A DNA stretch of 64,000 nucleotides, taken from the NCBI RefSeq assembly GCF_003073045.1, contig NC_037590.1, positions 28,732,449-28,796,448 on the forward strand. The letters run 5' to 3'. Position 1 is the first letter of the stretch, and each line of letters starts with the position of its first letter. A program made the translations under genes and the position numbers. Origin of the DNA: Pomacea canaliculata (taxonomy: Eukaryota; Mollusca; Gastropoda; Architaenioglossa; Ampullariidae). The notes under the pieces were generated by a model. It saw only the letters and a program-made list of their open reading frames with translations, was not told the DNA's origin and did no database searches. Shown in pieces: positions 38,310 to 51,500 of this stretch.

Positions 38310-38770
38310 TCTGCATGATCTCTCCCACAACTATTTGACAAGCGATCTCTTATTTTGATTACTTATGATTTCATTAGGAGAGAGCAGCTGTTTAAGCTGA
38401 GCATGAATGAAATGTGTACATGTCTGTGTGCAACATTTGTAATGTTTTTGTTGTTTTATTTTTTTTTTAAAAAGATGAGTTTCTTAAGCTGCAGCTCATT
38501 GTCGGTATTTAAGTTAATATAACAGTTTACTGGAATCAGTTTGTTTTTTGTTTTTTGTTTTTCTGAAATCATGCATTATTTTGAACACTATATATTTATA
38601 GTTTAGGAAACATTGTACAGAGGTTCTGCTTTCATCAACTTGTGAATTTCAGTTTGGGTCATGGGAGATGAAATTAAAAATGTAGCTTGATTGAGAATAA
38701 TTTAGAGTTTTCATTTTTATGAGGCATGTTACATGGACTACTTTAGTTTAACCCAGATCATAGTTTGCTG

Positions 38771-39065
38771 AACCAACCAGAATGCCACTAACCAAGACAT
38801 CAAAAAGTGCAAATGGGGCTGGATAGGACACACCCTGCGCAAACCAGCTGACACCATTGCCAGGCAGGGACTTGACTGGAACCCTCAGGGGAAGAGGACA
38901 GTTAGGAGACCAAACCAGACTTGGAAAAGAACAGTAGAGAGCGAGGCAAAGGACATTGGAACCACATGGGCCCAACTGAAGGGGCTGCCCAAAACCGGGT
39001 CCACTGGCAAGGTTTTGTTGCGGCCTTATGCCCCTCAAAGGAGCAACAAGGAATAAACTAAAACT
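38771..39065 (+). mobile_element. 5'-truncated LINE, C-terminal end, with 11-bp TSD
   Basis: Plus-strand translation gives the conserved C-terminus of many non-LTR retrotransposon ORF2 proteins: KWGWIGHTLRKP, then ARQGLDWNPQGKR, then RRPNQTWKRTVE, then after a one-base shift near 38985 NRVHWQGFVAALCPS. The short 3' end is followed by AATAAACTAAAACT. An 11-bp duplication, ATAGTTTGCTG, flanks it (38760-38770 and 39066-39076), which proves a target-primed insertion of a 295-bp truncated copy. It lies 460 bp past the ATAD5 stop. The RTE-like clade assignment is tentative. Confidence 0.88.
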
Positions 39066-39076
39066 ATAGTTTGCTG

Positions 39077-40859
39077 TAATATCCAGACTGACAATCATTT
39101 GTCTAGAATGGGTCAACAATTATTTTTGAAGTATGTGCAAACTAACCTACGTCAACAATATCAGCATTGTGCTTGTTACAACTTTCAGTGGGAATTTCCT
39201 TAAAACAGGTCAAAGATACTGTTGTTAATGGTTGTGTGATTGTTCCTTCATCTGTTGTTTACCTTGACAAGTGACTGTTACTCAACTGTGAACCCAAGTG
39301 CAAAATTTATTTTTAGTCAGGATTCATTTCATCATTAAATCAGGAACTAATATCTCTGGACTGCTGGCAGACGATTTTTCCCAGTTAACTGCTAAAAGGA
39401 GGCATGATACATGACTCACTCAGGCTGGCGACTTAAATACTACAGCAGACTCTCCATTAACTAAAACTTGAGCAACTGGCCCAAAAAATATTTTAGACAA
39501 GTTGAAATCCATTTCTGGTGGAAATGTAAGCTCAGACTGGTGATCCTGATACAATGTCTACCCAGTAAACTCACTACCTTACTGAGTACCCACACAAACT
39601 ACATTTACCGGGCATCTGCCAATTCCCATTGGTGCCAGTGGAATCTATTTTCTAAATAAACTTTTTATCATATGCCTTTAATATGAGATCTACAACAACT
39701 AATTCTTAAACTTTAGTGTTGTAAATTGTTTAGTCTTTTTCTCTCTAAAGCATCTTTAATGTTTTCCATTACTCAGAATTTAAAAAAAAAAAAAATCTTG
39801 TTTAACAAATTTTTGAACTTGACAATTTCAGGGGCTCCTGTAGAAATTGTATGGTGGGCGGCCTAACCACAGTCGTTCATACCCTAGAAATGGCTAGCAC
39901 CTGTCCTTTGTGCTCTTGCAGATGAGCAATAGCTCAAAAGAGCCATCAGGCAAATGGACAACACCGTGTCCAGTTCCCATGGTAAACGGAATCAACCCCA
40001 ACGCCTTTGGATATTTAAATACAACCCCACACTTGTGAGGCCAGAATCCAAGTGCAAGCAAAGCTGTTATTCCCATGTGCAGTTGGGTGATGTTTGAGTT
40101 TGATGCGGTCAAAAAGACTAATAACCAAGACAAGTGCTATGATTATGAAAGGTTAGTTCTCTGGGACTGAAGTTTAACTGAAAATAGAAAAGCACTCCTT
40201 TTCAAATTTGGATGTTCTCTTTTGTCTCTGTTCAACATGTAGTGTTTGATAAAAATAGAAATGTGGAAGCTTCCATAAATCAAACTATGAAACTTCGTGC
40301 AGTTAAAAAAAAATTATCACCCTTGTTATAATTTTAACAAACCTGGTAGGGTTTTTTTCATTCCTTTGTTGTAAACAAAAAATGGCATGTTCCATTTTAT
40401 TTTTCTTTCAGTTTTAATGTCAATCGTACATTCTGCACAAAGGCATCACTGGTATTAAGAGACATGCAGACCAACCTCCTGTTACACACCGTAATGTGGT
40501 GCCTTACTCTTCTAGCTACCCTGCATGTATAGGTTCCATGGACTTTTTTAAAGGAACCCACAACATTTAGCAAGTGCATGCCATTCAAGAAGAAAAATGG
40601 AGATACTAAACAGTATATGTACACAACAAACTAATATGCATGCATACATTTTAACACATTGTTTTCAAACTATCGCTTAGACAACATTGCAAAACATTTG
40701 GTTGCCAGCAGTAAAGAATTTACACGAGTTTACCTCCACCACCATTGATATTGTGCTGTGTATTCAAGTTTGGTATTTTGAAAGATGACAGATTTCTTTT
40801 GTTACAGAATCAATCTTTTAGTCCAGTTAACTTTCATTGTTACATGACATTTGATGTAA
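39077..40859. other. ATAD5-SEC24 intergenic spacer, no gene recognised
   Basis: The two neighbouring genes converge here. The segment 39835-40135 differs in composition from its flanks (more GC, with SINE-like phrases such as GGTGGGCGGCCTAACCACAG) and may be another repeat, but I cannot name it. Poly-A runs occur at 39781-39795. Confidence 0.4.
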
Positions 40860-40861
40860 TA

Positions 40862-41038
40862 CAGGGCTTCTGCTAAGGCTAAATTCTTTGGGGGGTCCCA
40901 GGGACCCCTTCTTCAGATTTTTAAGGGGTCCCTGTTCTTTGCCCAAATTTGAAGGGGACCCCATTGACGAAAATTGAAGGGGTCCTCCGAACTTTTAATG
41001 CGTACTGTACGCAATTTTTTGCATAAGCAGAAGCCCTG
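40862..41038. mobile_element. 177-bp MITE with perfect TIRs and TA duplication
   Basis: It starts CAGGGCTTCTGCT and ends with the exact complement, AGCAGAAGCCCTG. TA lies on both sides (40860-40861, 41039-41040). The interior carries repeated GGGGTCC / GGGACCCC blocks that can fold back on themselves. There is no coding capacity. It is a non-autonomous DNA transposon; the superfamily cannot be decided from this copy. Confidence 0.85.
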
Positions 41039-41185
41039 TAATATTTATTTCCAGTTTGACCATAAGCCTGAAACAAGCATCTAAGCCAGCTGCAAATGCA
41101 ACAGATGGATGAAAGTAGTTAAATCTTATCAGTTAGATCCTGCTTCATAACTTGTTGAAAATTTTACCAGTTAAAAGTCCGTCTT

Positions 41186-41221
41186 GCTAATTTTCTTTTT
41201 TTTTTTTTTTTTTTTTTTTTA
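41186..41221. repeat. Poly-T tract
   Basis: A T run of about 30 bases, broken by one C, lies between the two convergent genes. It may be the A-tail of an old minus-strand retrocopy, but no body is recognisable. Confidence 0.6.
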
Positions 41222-41924
41222 ATTTTGACTTGAAACAATGAGCTATTTCTGAGAATGCAACTGTTCTTCACAGGTAAGCAAATGATTGCCATCAGAGAAT
41301 ATGCCAAAGGAAAAAATATAAATAGAAGTGTATTAATGCTGATTTTCTTTCATATCTGCTTGGCACAAAGACATCAACTCTTACCACTGTCAAAAGTAAC
41401 ATTTATCTGTTATCAACAGTCACAGTGATTCATGAACCAAACAACCTCACCCAGACAGAAAGCAACTGTGGTAATCTATAATAATACAGTTAAAATTATA
41501 CACAGGCCTATCATACCTATCTTGTTATACGAACCATATTTCAAAAGTAAACTTGTCTCTGCTGATTAGCAGTTAAGTGGAGCAGAAGATGAATTCATAG
41601 TTTAGGTAACTCATCATCATGCCTCATTAACAGCAGATTTGACTATTTTCTATAATATTCACCTGAAAGCAAATGTAAAAAAAAATTGTTTATGGTCTAC
41701 AATTGTACACCTAAAATTAATTTTGCTGAGGAACCCTGTTTATCACTGAACATTTTGCATCATTTAACAGAAATTAATTTTTACCCAGCCCAGGTCAAAG
41801 ATGAACCTATTTATAAACATTCAACAAAAAATACAAAACACTCAAAACAAAAGAGATCTCTTATGAGAGGCTGCATTTACTATAACCGTTTAATGTATAA
41901 TTCCCACTAATAGTATGGGGAGGG

Positions 41925-42094
41925 GGATAATTGGTGATTTACGCTGAGCAAGAAGCTATGGGAAGGCAGTCAGCCCTGTACACGGTTGCCACATGCAGAG
42001 AAAGAACATGCCTGAGACAAGAGCTGAACCCAGGACAGCCAACCTTCACTGTATTGGTGGCAGGCACTAACTGTTGTGCCACTGGACCACCCTA
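41925..42094 (-). mobile_element. tRNA-derived SINE, copy 2
   Basis: The minus strand shows A box-like TGGCACAACAG and B box-like GGTTCAGCTC, then the same body as copy 1, including ACAGTGAAGGTTGGCTG and CAGGGCTGACTGCC, and a C-rich end. The flanks CTAATAGTATGGGGAG and CTAATAATTGTGGGGAG look like a slightly diverged TSD. It lies downstream of the SEC24 stop. Confidence 0.8.
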
Positions 42095-42552
42095 ATAATT
42101 GTGGGGAGAGAGAGAAGTGTATCCAATATGTTCAATCTAAAGAAAAAAGATCCAGAGACCTGTCTTGCAGATAAAGTGAATGTCTGAAGAGGCAGTATAC
42201 ATATGAAAACTAATGCACCAAGCTGATTGTGTAAATATGAAATTTTAAAAATTACAATTTTAATGTTGCATCTTGAGACAAAGCAGACATCCTCTGACAA
42301 TAACATGCATCTATTTTTTCACAGCTCAACAGAATGCCGAGAAGCTTTAATATGCCACATAAGGCTCTCACAGCCATTTTTTTTATAACTGAAAAAGAAA
42401 AGGATGCAGTCTGTTGATGGTCTTTAAACAAAAATCACATAAGTTCATCAGCACTGGCTTGCATTTTCCATGTATGGACCTGCAGCAGTGCAGAACAGTG
42501 AGTATGACACGAGTGGAGATGGCCAAACTGGACACCAAATTGGATGGGAGGC

Positions 42553-45500
42553 CTAGCTCAGGATGTTACGGATTTCTTTGTGTATGTGACAAAGAAAGTC
42601 CACATACGATGAGCTGCCATTCATCCCTTTGTCTTCAACCAGAAAATGGTTAAACCATGGCTCCAGCTTGTCGCGTTGACGCACAACTGTCAGCTGCACA
42701 AAAAGCATTTCACACTGGAGATGACACTTTACATTCTGAGAATAGGAATGCAAAATCGTTGAACATAAAGGAAAGCATAACATTCATTTCCTACAAAAAT
42801 GCTTTTCACAAGGGATGCAATCATCTCAAATTAACAGTTACCTAAGAGTCTAGTAAAATTATTGTTCTGAGAAAATAAGACCAAAAAAGAAGATATTACT
42901 TTCAAATAGCGAGATCGTTCCTGACGAATATGTTGTATCATGTCCCGAAGTTTCCGTGATGCAGCACTGTCTAATTCCAGTAAGTCAGCCTGTGCCAAAT
43001 CAAAACAAATCCAACAATGAACCCACATATCTGGTTTTCACAGCTTAAATAACCAGGCTGGAGTCATAAATCTTCCTAACTAACGCTTTCTTCAGTCTAA
43101 AGCAAAGTTAAACACTACCCAGCCTTTTTTCGCACTATGAGTATGAAGATATATATTTTTTTTTTTTTTCAGTAAATCTAAATGAAAGAGGGCAGCTCAA
43201 CAGATTTTCGAAAAATGCAAAAATGTATTACCCTACCAACTGATTTATTAAGCTTTGATGTTTAATGAAACTAAAAATGCATGTTATTTATCAGTCTGAA
43301 CAGTACAGATATGACCCTACTCAGCAAAAAGTAATAAAGTACACAGACTGTGCAGGATGTTATTAATGTGCTGTGTAGAATTTTGTCTCTGGGATGGATA
43401 AATCTCTTGAAAAAATACAATGCACAAAGATATAAAATATGAAGACAAAAAGAACTCGTGTGGCAAGTGACTAACCTTGTCTATATCCACCTGTGCAGCG
43501 CTAGCTACACCAAATATGTGTTGAATCAGTTCAGGATCAACATTATGCCCAATCCAAAGAAACAAGGACAAGCCATTTTCTGAAAATCAGATAATAATAA
43601 TGCAGCATATAAAATTATGCTACCACAATGTGAAATGCCTGTAACAGATGTCATTTTTGTTCAATTTTTCCTAATAAAATAAATAAGAAGAGAAGAAAAA
43701 AATGCAATATTACTCTAAATAAAAATCTTCCTGTAAATACTTATGACATTTTTTCTACTGCCATTACTCTGCTTGGTACAAACACCACCTAATCCTTTAA
43801 AAAAAAATTAAGAAAAAATATGATGCTACTCAAGAACATACCAAGAAGATAGATTCCATTGTCTTGCAATCTCTCAATGGAGCAGCGGATGGCAGTGGGT
43901 AGTTCACTGCTGTCAAAGTCTGCTGTGTGCTAGAAATTGAAAACCACAGCTTAAAACTCAGAATTTTACAAGAGGAATACTGCAAACTTATATTGACAAC
44001 AGTTTTCAAAAGTCTTTATAGAGGTCTTAAAACTTGGAACTACAGACTTACAAGAGGCAAAAGATGAGGATTAAATAAAATGAACAAAAACTTACAAAAG
44101 GCAAGAGACGAGGATAGAAAAAGCAACTGGTGTGGCCAACATCCATGGCGTTGATAAGATGCATAAGATAACTGCGATCATCAGTTGAAATCTCTGAGCC
44201 TGCAATGTACAGAATATGTTAATTTTGTATACTTACATACTTAAACCTTTTCCAAAATGAATACAAGTACAGTGAGGGCAACGTTGAAGAAATGTGTCCT
44301 TGTCTGTGTCTGCCGTCTTTGCATGGGAAGCATTATCTATCCATCTAATGCATGTTTACAGTTTTTACAAGTTACCAAAAACAAATACAATCATAATTCT
44401 TTTATATCTCTTCAAAAAAGTTATGTTTGAACTATAGCAGGTCTTCCAAATATGAAACCTATTTTTGTAGTTAAAATATGTCCAATGGTACTAATGGAGA
44501 AAAATGCTTCTCCCAACTCTATAATTAACACATACAAACCTCCTTGAATACCATCACTCTTTATGATGCAATTGGCATAGAGTGGCAGAAGTTTCATGCA
44601 CTCAGGCAGAATAAGCTGACCTGCAGATGAAGGGTTGGCACAGTTCTTTCTATAGCAAGCAAGGATCTGTGCCACCTCATTCATAATGTGTTCACGTACA
44701 TACTTGGGGTTTTGGTTCAGTGTGTGTCGAATAGCTGCAAAGAAGAAATAAACATTATGCTGATTTATTTGTTTTTTTGTAGTTTTTTTTTAAACTTTGA
44801 CTGACCCTCTACTGCAGCGGTTATCAACCTTTTACTTGTGACGACCCCTGATGAACAAAGGTACGTCCACGCGCGTCCCCCTTAGCCAGCAATGTAAACT
44901 AATTTCACTAATACTGGTATAAGAAACTTTTAAAAAATGACCACCTTTGCGCTCCCCTTGTAAGCATGTCACGGAGGGGGGGGGCGTGCCCCACCGTTTG
45001 AGAACAGCGACTCTACTGTGTCAAAAGGTGAAATTCCTAAGCTTGCGCATCTCCTCAGCAGTGGAAGGATTACAAATGAGGGGTTGTAGTTATGAAGCAT
45101 GAGCAAGTCCCTTCTCCCAGGGCAAAACTGGAAGTTAAGGAAAAGCATCTTGTTTTCGTAGTTCAATGTAATTCCCGGACCCTGTGGATGCTTTACAACT
45201 ATGACTCCTGATGTAAAACACCTGTGGGGCCTTGATACCACTTTAAAACTTCAGAAACAAGATGGTTTTCCTCGATTCCCCATATTGTCCCAGGGCAATG
45301 ATTTGCCCTCACTTTATAACTGAAAGATAAAACTTAAAGACCAAAAAATATATATATATATAGGACTCTGGGTAATCTCGTTAAAAAATGAAAAAAAAAA
45401 TCCCTCCCGCCACTGTGCAAACAAGCAAAATCCCTAAAAAGGCTAACATCTAAGGGAATAAATAAACTGTAATCAAGAAAAAGGGGGAGGCGAGGGCTGA

Positions 45501-48500
45501 GAAGAGCCAACAACTAAGGCCATATCACAGCAAGGTAGCCAGCCCTGTAAACAGATGCCACATGCAGGAAGAACAATGTGCCGAAACGAAAACTGAATCC
45601 AGCACAGCCAATGCCTACAGGCACTAACTGTTTTGCCACCAGAGTCCCCACTGTGATCAAGAAGGAAATTGTTATTCAGGTTCACGCTTAGGTGTATGCA
45701 AACTCCCTACAAGACAGGGCAGGATAATGCAGTGGTTCCTGTAAGCAACTCTTATTCTTATCTTTAACCTCTGATTGAACAAGTGTTTTTGGATTTAAAA
45801 TATAGTGGAGGTTACCTAACTAGTCCTTCGTGTGCTCTTGGTGCCGGTTTTTAATCTCAAAAATTGTCACAAAAACAGCAAGTGTTATGCCAACAAATAT
45901 ATAAGGGAACATGGATGTTGCTCAAAGCTTGAAAATGAAAAATCACAAGTGGAAAGATGACTTTCCAAATCCAATAGTAGCATAGCAGTCACTTCTATTT
46001 CAACCAAATGTTGTTCAGCATAGAAGTATATTTCACCTTGTTTAGCCATAAAGTTGATCAGAGTGTCCAGCTCACATGAGCGGAAGAGATCTGCCATCTG
46101 CATGCAGCAGTTGAAACCCTGATTAATGACCCGCAGCCGTCGCTGTCCACTCACACTTGTGTACAGCACTGCCACCTGTAAAATCCCACATTTCAAAATG
46201 CTGTTCTATCTTAATACTTAATACTTTGGCTACTTGAAGGTCTGTCAAAGATTGTGTTCTTCAAGCAACTAGGAAAAAACTGAAAAGACAAAAATATCCG
46301 AGACATTTAGTAGTTGCATAGAAATGTTACTGAAATTCTATAAGTTCACAAATAAAAGCATGCATATCTAGTGTTAAAATGTGGCAAGAGATGTATCCTT
46401 AGTGAATTAAAATACCTGAACATATGCACCCTCTGCCTCGGACAGCTTATCATCATGTTTTATCTCTACTGCTATTGATTGTTCGGAATCAATAGCAGCC
46501 ATTTCAACGTCAGTGGTGTTGGACATGTAGAAGTTGCCATAGAAATCGACCGGTCGAATTCCTGCCACAATAAAGGATTGAAGATAAATGTTGAATGTGA
46601 AGATGGACAAAAATCGTTATAGTACTTCAACTGAACAGGTCTGCATATATCTTATCAAAATCCTTTACTCATGCTAAAAATGTAATTTTCTTAATTTAGA
46701 CAAGCTTATAATGCAGAAACTGCAGTTATAACCAGATTTTACACACCTGTGCTTGTCCTGACACGCAGGATACTATCAAAAGCAACTGGCCTTTTCACAT
46801 TTCTGCGCAAATCTTCTATAAATCGATCACCATCAATGTCAGCCTGAAAATGATAAGACTCCAAACATCAAAGAAATTATATCTACCATTTTCATTCATA
46901 AGATATGGGTCGTCTACAACTACATTGTCTCTTCTTTTAAACTTAATTTTTATCCACCCCTTCCCATCCACCAATTTCTTGAAAAACAATCTGGCGTTTT
47001 GTTTGTGTTTCTGGCATTTTTTTTTCTTTGTTTTGTTTCCAGTAACAAAATATTATAACCTGAAAGTAACTGTATTTATAAAGGTTGCCACTGGTAAGGC
47101 GGACAACGTCAGCCATGGAGGCTACATCACAGTATGAGTTGGGGAAGAGAAAGAGATCCACACTGCAGCCTGCTGCTACACACTCCTGACCAAGCTTACT
47201 GTAGAATGGTGTCTGTGGTGTAAGAACTGTCTGAAAATGAAATCCAAATGAATGTCAGTTTCAAAGACTGATTAACCTGCTTAAAATTTGTTGTTAAGTC
47301 TAATATTTTCAATATTTAGGCTTAAAGCACAACAAAATTTATCAATAAAGATGAGAAAAAAGAAAAAGCAAAAGGAAACCCACCTTTTCTTTTTCAGTGC
47401 CAAGAAGTTTACGATCATCTCTGTTTTTCAGTTTGCCTGGAGCTTCCATGGTAGGCAGAGATGTATGGAAAATGTAAAGGCGGCCACAACGTTCTGATGA
47501 TTTGAGTGCATCTAACCCAGCCTGTATCACAGGTCCCAAAACAGTTTCTGTCTCTTTGCAATCAGCAAATAACTGTGGTATTTGTGCCAAAAGACTGTAG
47601 AAGAAAAACAAGTAATTAATCCAAGCAATAAGGCTGTATTTAAAAAAATTGGGTGGGGAACAATGGATAAGAATCCCTTGCAGTCTACTTTCCTAAAGGA
47701 AACTGAATTATGAAAATATGAAAGTTCTGTCCCTTCGCCTAACAGGTTGAGGGGATCAGCTCTCATTGATTTTGTTTATGTTTTGTGGCTGTGCTTCGGT
47801 TTGGATAAAAGTATTGGACCTTCACATTTACATGTGGCTCTGCTGCATTTTCTTCCTCTTCTGGTTTGCAGCTGGACTGCATATAATGTTATTTTGAAGT
47901 GCAAATTGTTTGGATCGATTGGCTGGATTCCACTCCACTGTGCTTCAGCGGCGACATTGAGCTTAAGTGAATACACTTAAGTGACAATCGCCCTTTTTCA
48001 GTTTCATAACATTTCTTCACATTCTCAAGATTACTCAATATCTTCTCAGTATTCTCCTGATGTCACCAACCCTTATTCTTTAGAGTCACTGTTGTTAAAT
48101 CTGCAGTGATCGCCCTTTACTGCCAGAACCCAGAAGTCTTCATGTTGTTCTTCGTGACCTTATTTCATCATAATAAGTCCTCCACCTTTGGCTGAGATAT
48201 TGCACTTTATAACTTCTCACTTATTTATATTATTATTTCCAAAGATAATTCTCATTAGAAACAACACATTACCAGAAGGAACAATTTCAAGTTTCAGTCT
48301 TTCGAAAATAAATGCAATTTCACATAAAATAACTGTACCTGTCAATAACAGTTTCTGACTCTGTTAACTTGACTAGGAAGCCATCAACCAAGGGCACAAA
48401 CATGTCTTCAAGGTCTGATACCACCATCATTTGTGGCTGAGCAAGGGAACTCTGAAATGTAAAGGATATCTCACACTTTCCCAACTTGCCATTATGCATC

Positions 48501-51500
48501 AAAAATTATTTCATTCTCTTGCCCATCATTAAATCCTTTGATCAATGTTTGCCAACATTCATGTGGTTCAGTAGAATGAAATGCTCTTTTCATGATCCAC
48601 ACTGACAGCTAGGCAGTATTTCTGCTATTCCTCATTTACCAACATGCATAAATATGCTATGCTGTATAGCCTGACACAACTTTAAAAATTAACGCCTCAA
48701 GGAAAAAAAAGCTATGTGTGAAGATACAGTTTAAAAATCAAATTTCATCTGCAGTGCTGAAGTATCTTCCTACTTCCAAGCATATTGTGGTATAAAAAAA
48801 CTGTTACCTTCACATTATAGAAATGCAGCTCCTTGTGGTATGTCACAAAGCCGACCCTGATTTCTGACTCATCAGCACCACTCTCCCTACCATCAATGTT
48901 ATACGGCATAAGTTTCCCCAAAACAGCAACAAAAATATGCTATTTTAATTTCTCACCAATCCAAAAAGGAAGAATTGAAAACACAAGCTACTTCAGGGGC
49001 TAACAAAGAATTGTCTACCCTTCTTGCTGTGTTAATTTAGCTCAAGATTGTTTTGTTTTAATCTGCTCTGATGACTGTCATAAACTGGTTCACTTGGTGA
49101 CCTGTACTCACTTTGGTAAATTGACAAGAATTTCATCTTTGAGGCGGCTGCAGACAAGATTAACAAGACCACTTTTTATACTGTTGTAAGAGACATCAAT
49201 CATGAAGATATAGGCCGGCTCCTTCGGAAGTTCATTGTTCTGTGCACACAAAAATCCGAATAATGCGTCTGTTAGCATTTAAAGCCCTCCAACCTGCTCC
49301 AATTTCAATAAATGACCTTGCATTATGCAGAGTTACATGGAAGGACAGAGAAATGCTGCACAAGTACGTCAAGCTTGTACTCTGAAATGCTATGATGAGA
49401 TATAAACATATCTGAGTCAACAAAGAACCTCCTAGTATAAAGGAAACTTGTATTTTCACTCCAACAATGCAAACAAGAAGCTTTTACTTTTCTTTGCCCT
49501 TAAGAAGTTCACACACACTGGACATAAAAAGGGTAGTGCCCTTTGTTCTTAACCTCTTGTGGACTTTTAGTTATTTAGAAGTGGCGATAATAATCATGAG
49601 CATTTTTTTGTTTTTTGAATGTCATTTAAGATTACTAATAGTGAAAGAAGAAGAATGAACATACCTTGCAGTAGTCTTTTGTTGCTACAAACTCATACGT
49701 GCCAAGGCAAAGTTCAGCTCTGTTGTAATAATCAACTCTTTTTCCAGTGTGATCCAGATGAGCAAAATATTCAGTTGGCACTGAAATCATACACAAAAAG
49801 TAGAACAGCCAAATTTGAAAGAATACTACCTCCTCTTTCACCCATCTTCCCTTCCCCTTTCATACCATTTAATATGTTTAAGTCACCAGCCCTCATTTCT
49901 GACTATGACATAAGCTGAATGTTTATAAAGAAATTTCTTTCACATCTCCAACTCAAGATTTTCTAAGAGTCCACTTTAAAAACAAAGGCTAACTTAAGTA
50001 TATGTAGAATCAACTTGGACCTCACCATCAGTAGCTGCATTACAAAAGACACACTGAAAGCGACGCCCGCCATCAATGAATTGCATGTGGGCTCATATAT
50101 GCCTTACACCGCTTGCATCTGATTGGCCCCAGCTCACCAAGGTCAACTATAGGCGGTGGCATCTATAAATATGGTCCAAACAAACATAAAAACTTAACAA
50201 GTAACACAACACATTAAAAAAATGTTAAAATAATATCAGTAAATTACATAATCCATCACAAAATACTGACTCACTATATAAAATATATTTCTCATTTCTG
50301 TTGTATGTATACAGTTCTAAATAATACAAGATTTGCAGTACTGTCGTGGCATGTCAAACCCATAAAGGAAACCCAATTAATGGTGCATGCGCAGTTTTTT
50401 CAATTATTACTGTAGCTGATATGGCAAATGATATACTTCCTTGGAGCTATTTACATACCTCCTGAGGTGAAAGCCTTGCAAATGGTGTAATGGAAAGAGC
50501 AAATGGTATGTGACTTGCTTTTATCATGTCACTTGTGCATGGTACATTATACATTGTAGAACGCAGAAACCTGGGATTTGTATGACCTGTAGGTAACAAA
50601 AGATGACTAGTTCTATATTTTGTTTTTAAAACCTCAAACCAGCATGTTCATAGAGGAAAAACATAATAAAATCTGTTAAGCAAAGAAAGTTTTGTTGTGA
50701 GGTAACATATCTACCCCCAAGAATCATTTAATAATAAAATCAAAATGTAAAAATACATTCACAAATCCTCAATACCTCAAGCAACAGATGCAACAAGCAA
50801 GATATTATTTCAGATACAAAGACACAAATCAATTTGGTAGGTGGGCAGGTAGGGGAACAATATTCTACCTTGATCCTGTGTTATGAAAGAAGTTGTAACA
50901 AGAGGAGGCAATGTGCCCCTCTGATTTGTCTGGAATGGCCCACTCCTGTTTCTTTTGTCATCTTCAATTACTTGGATCTGTAATAAAGGATAAGATCATC
51001 TTAATGCAACTTTTACCAGAACATGTTTATTTTGATTTCTTGTATAGATATTTTAAGCACTTTTACTTCTAATGCTAAATCTTTCTAGAAAAAAAAAATA
51101 AAATCTAATCTGACTTACAGGGCTTGGCATCTGCTCTGGATCAAGACGACGAGGTTGCTGAGGCTGCGTCTGAGGACCAGGTGTTCGTGATGGCTGCATA
51201 CCATATCCTGGTTGTTGTGGGTATCCTGCTAGTTGGCTTCCAGGAAACTGGCTTCCTGGACCAGCAGTTGAACTTGGTGGCATCTGAGAGAAGCCACCAA
51301 TGTACTGACCACTGGGAGGCACTGTAGAGCCTGGCATGTTTAGAGGACCAGAAGAGGTCGGAACCATGCCTGATGGATGGCTAAAGCCACTAGGTGGTTG
51401 TGAATATCCCTGGCCTGGCATCATAGGTCCAGAAGGGGGTCCAAACAGTGGAGGAGTAGCACTTGGTGGAGGGAACCCTCCAGTAGATGTTGGGGTCACA

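Noticed and set aside
38748..39119. Minus-strand 123-codon frame past ATAD5
   Set aside because: The same DNA reads on the plus strand as a LINE C-terminus bounded by a TSD, so the minus frame is a shadow.
44734..46037. A missing short exon of SEC24 between the exons at 46037-46175 and 44540-44734
   Set aside because: The exons join in phase, and the joined [15 protein letters not shown] reading aligns with vertebrate SEC24 without a gap, so nothing is missing.
47747..47980. 77-codon plus-strand frame in a SEC24 intron
   Set aside because: It shows no recognisable domain or splice context and lies antisense within an intron. It is too short to support.
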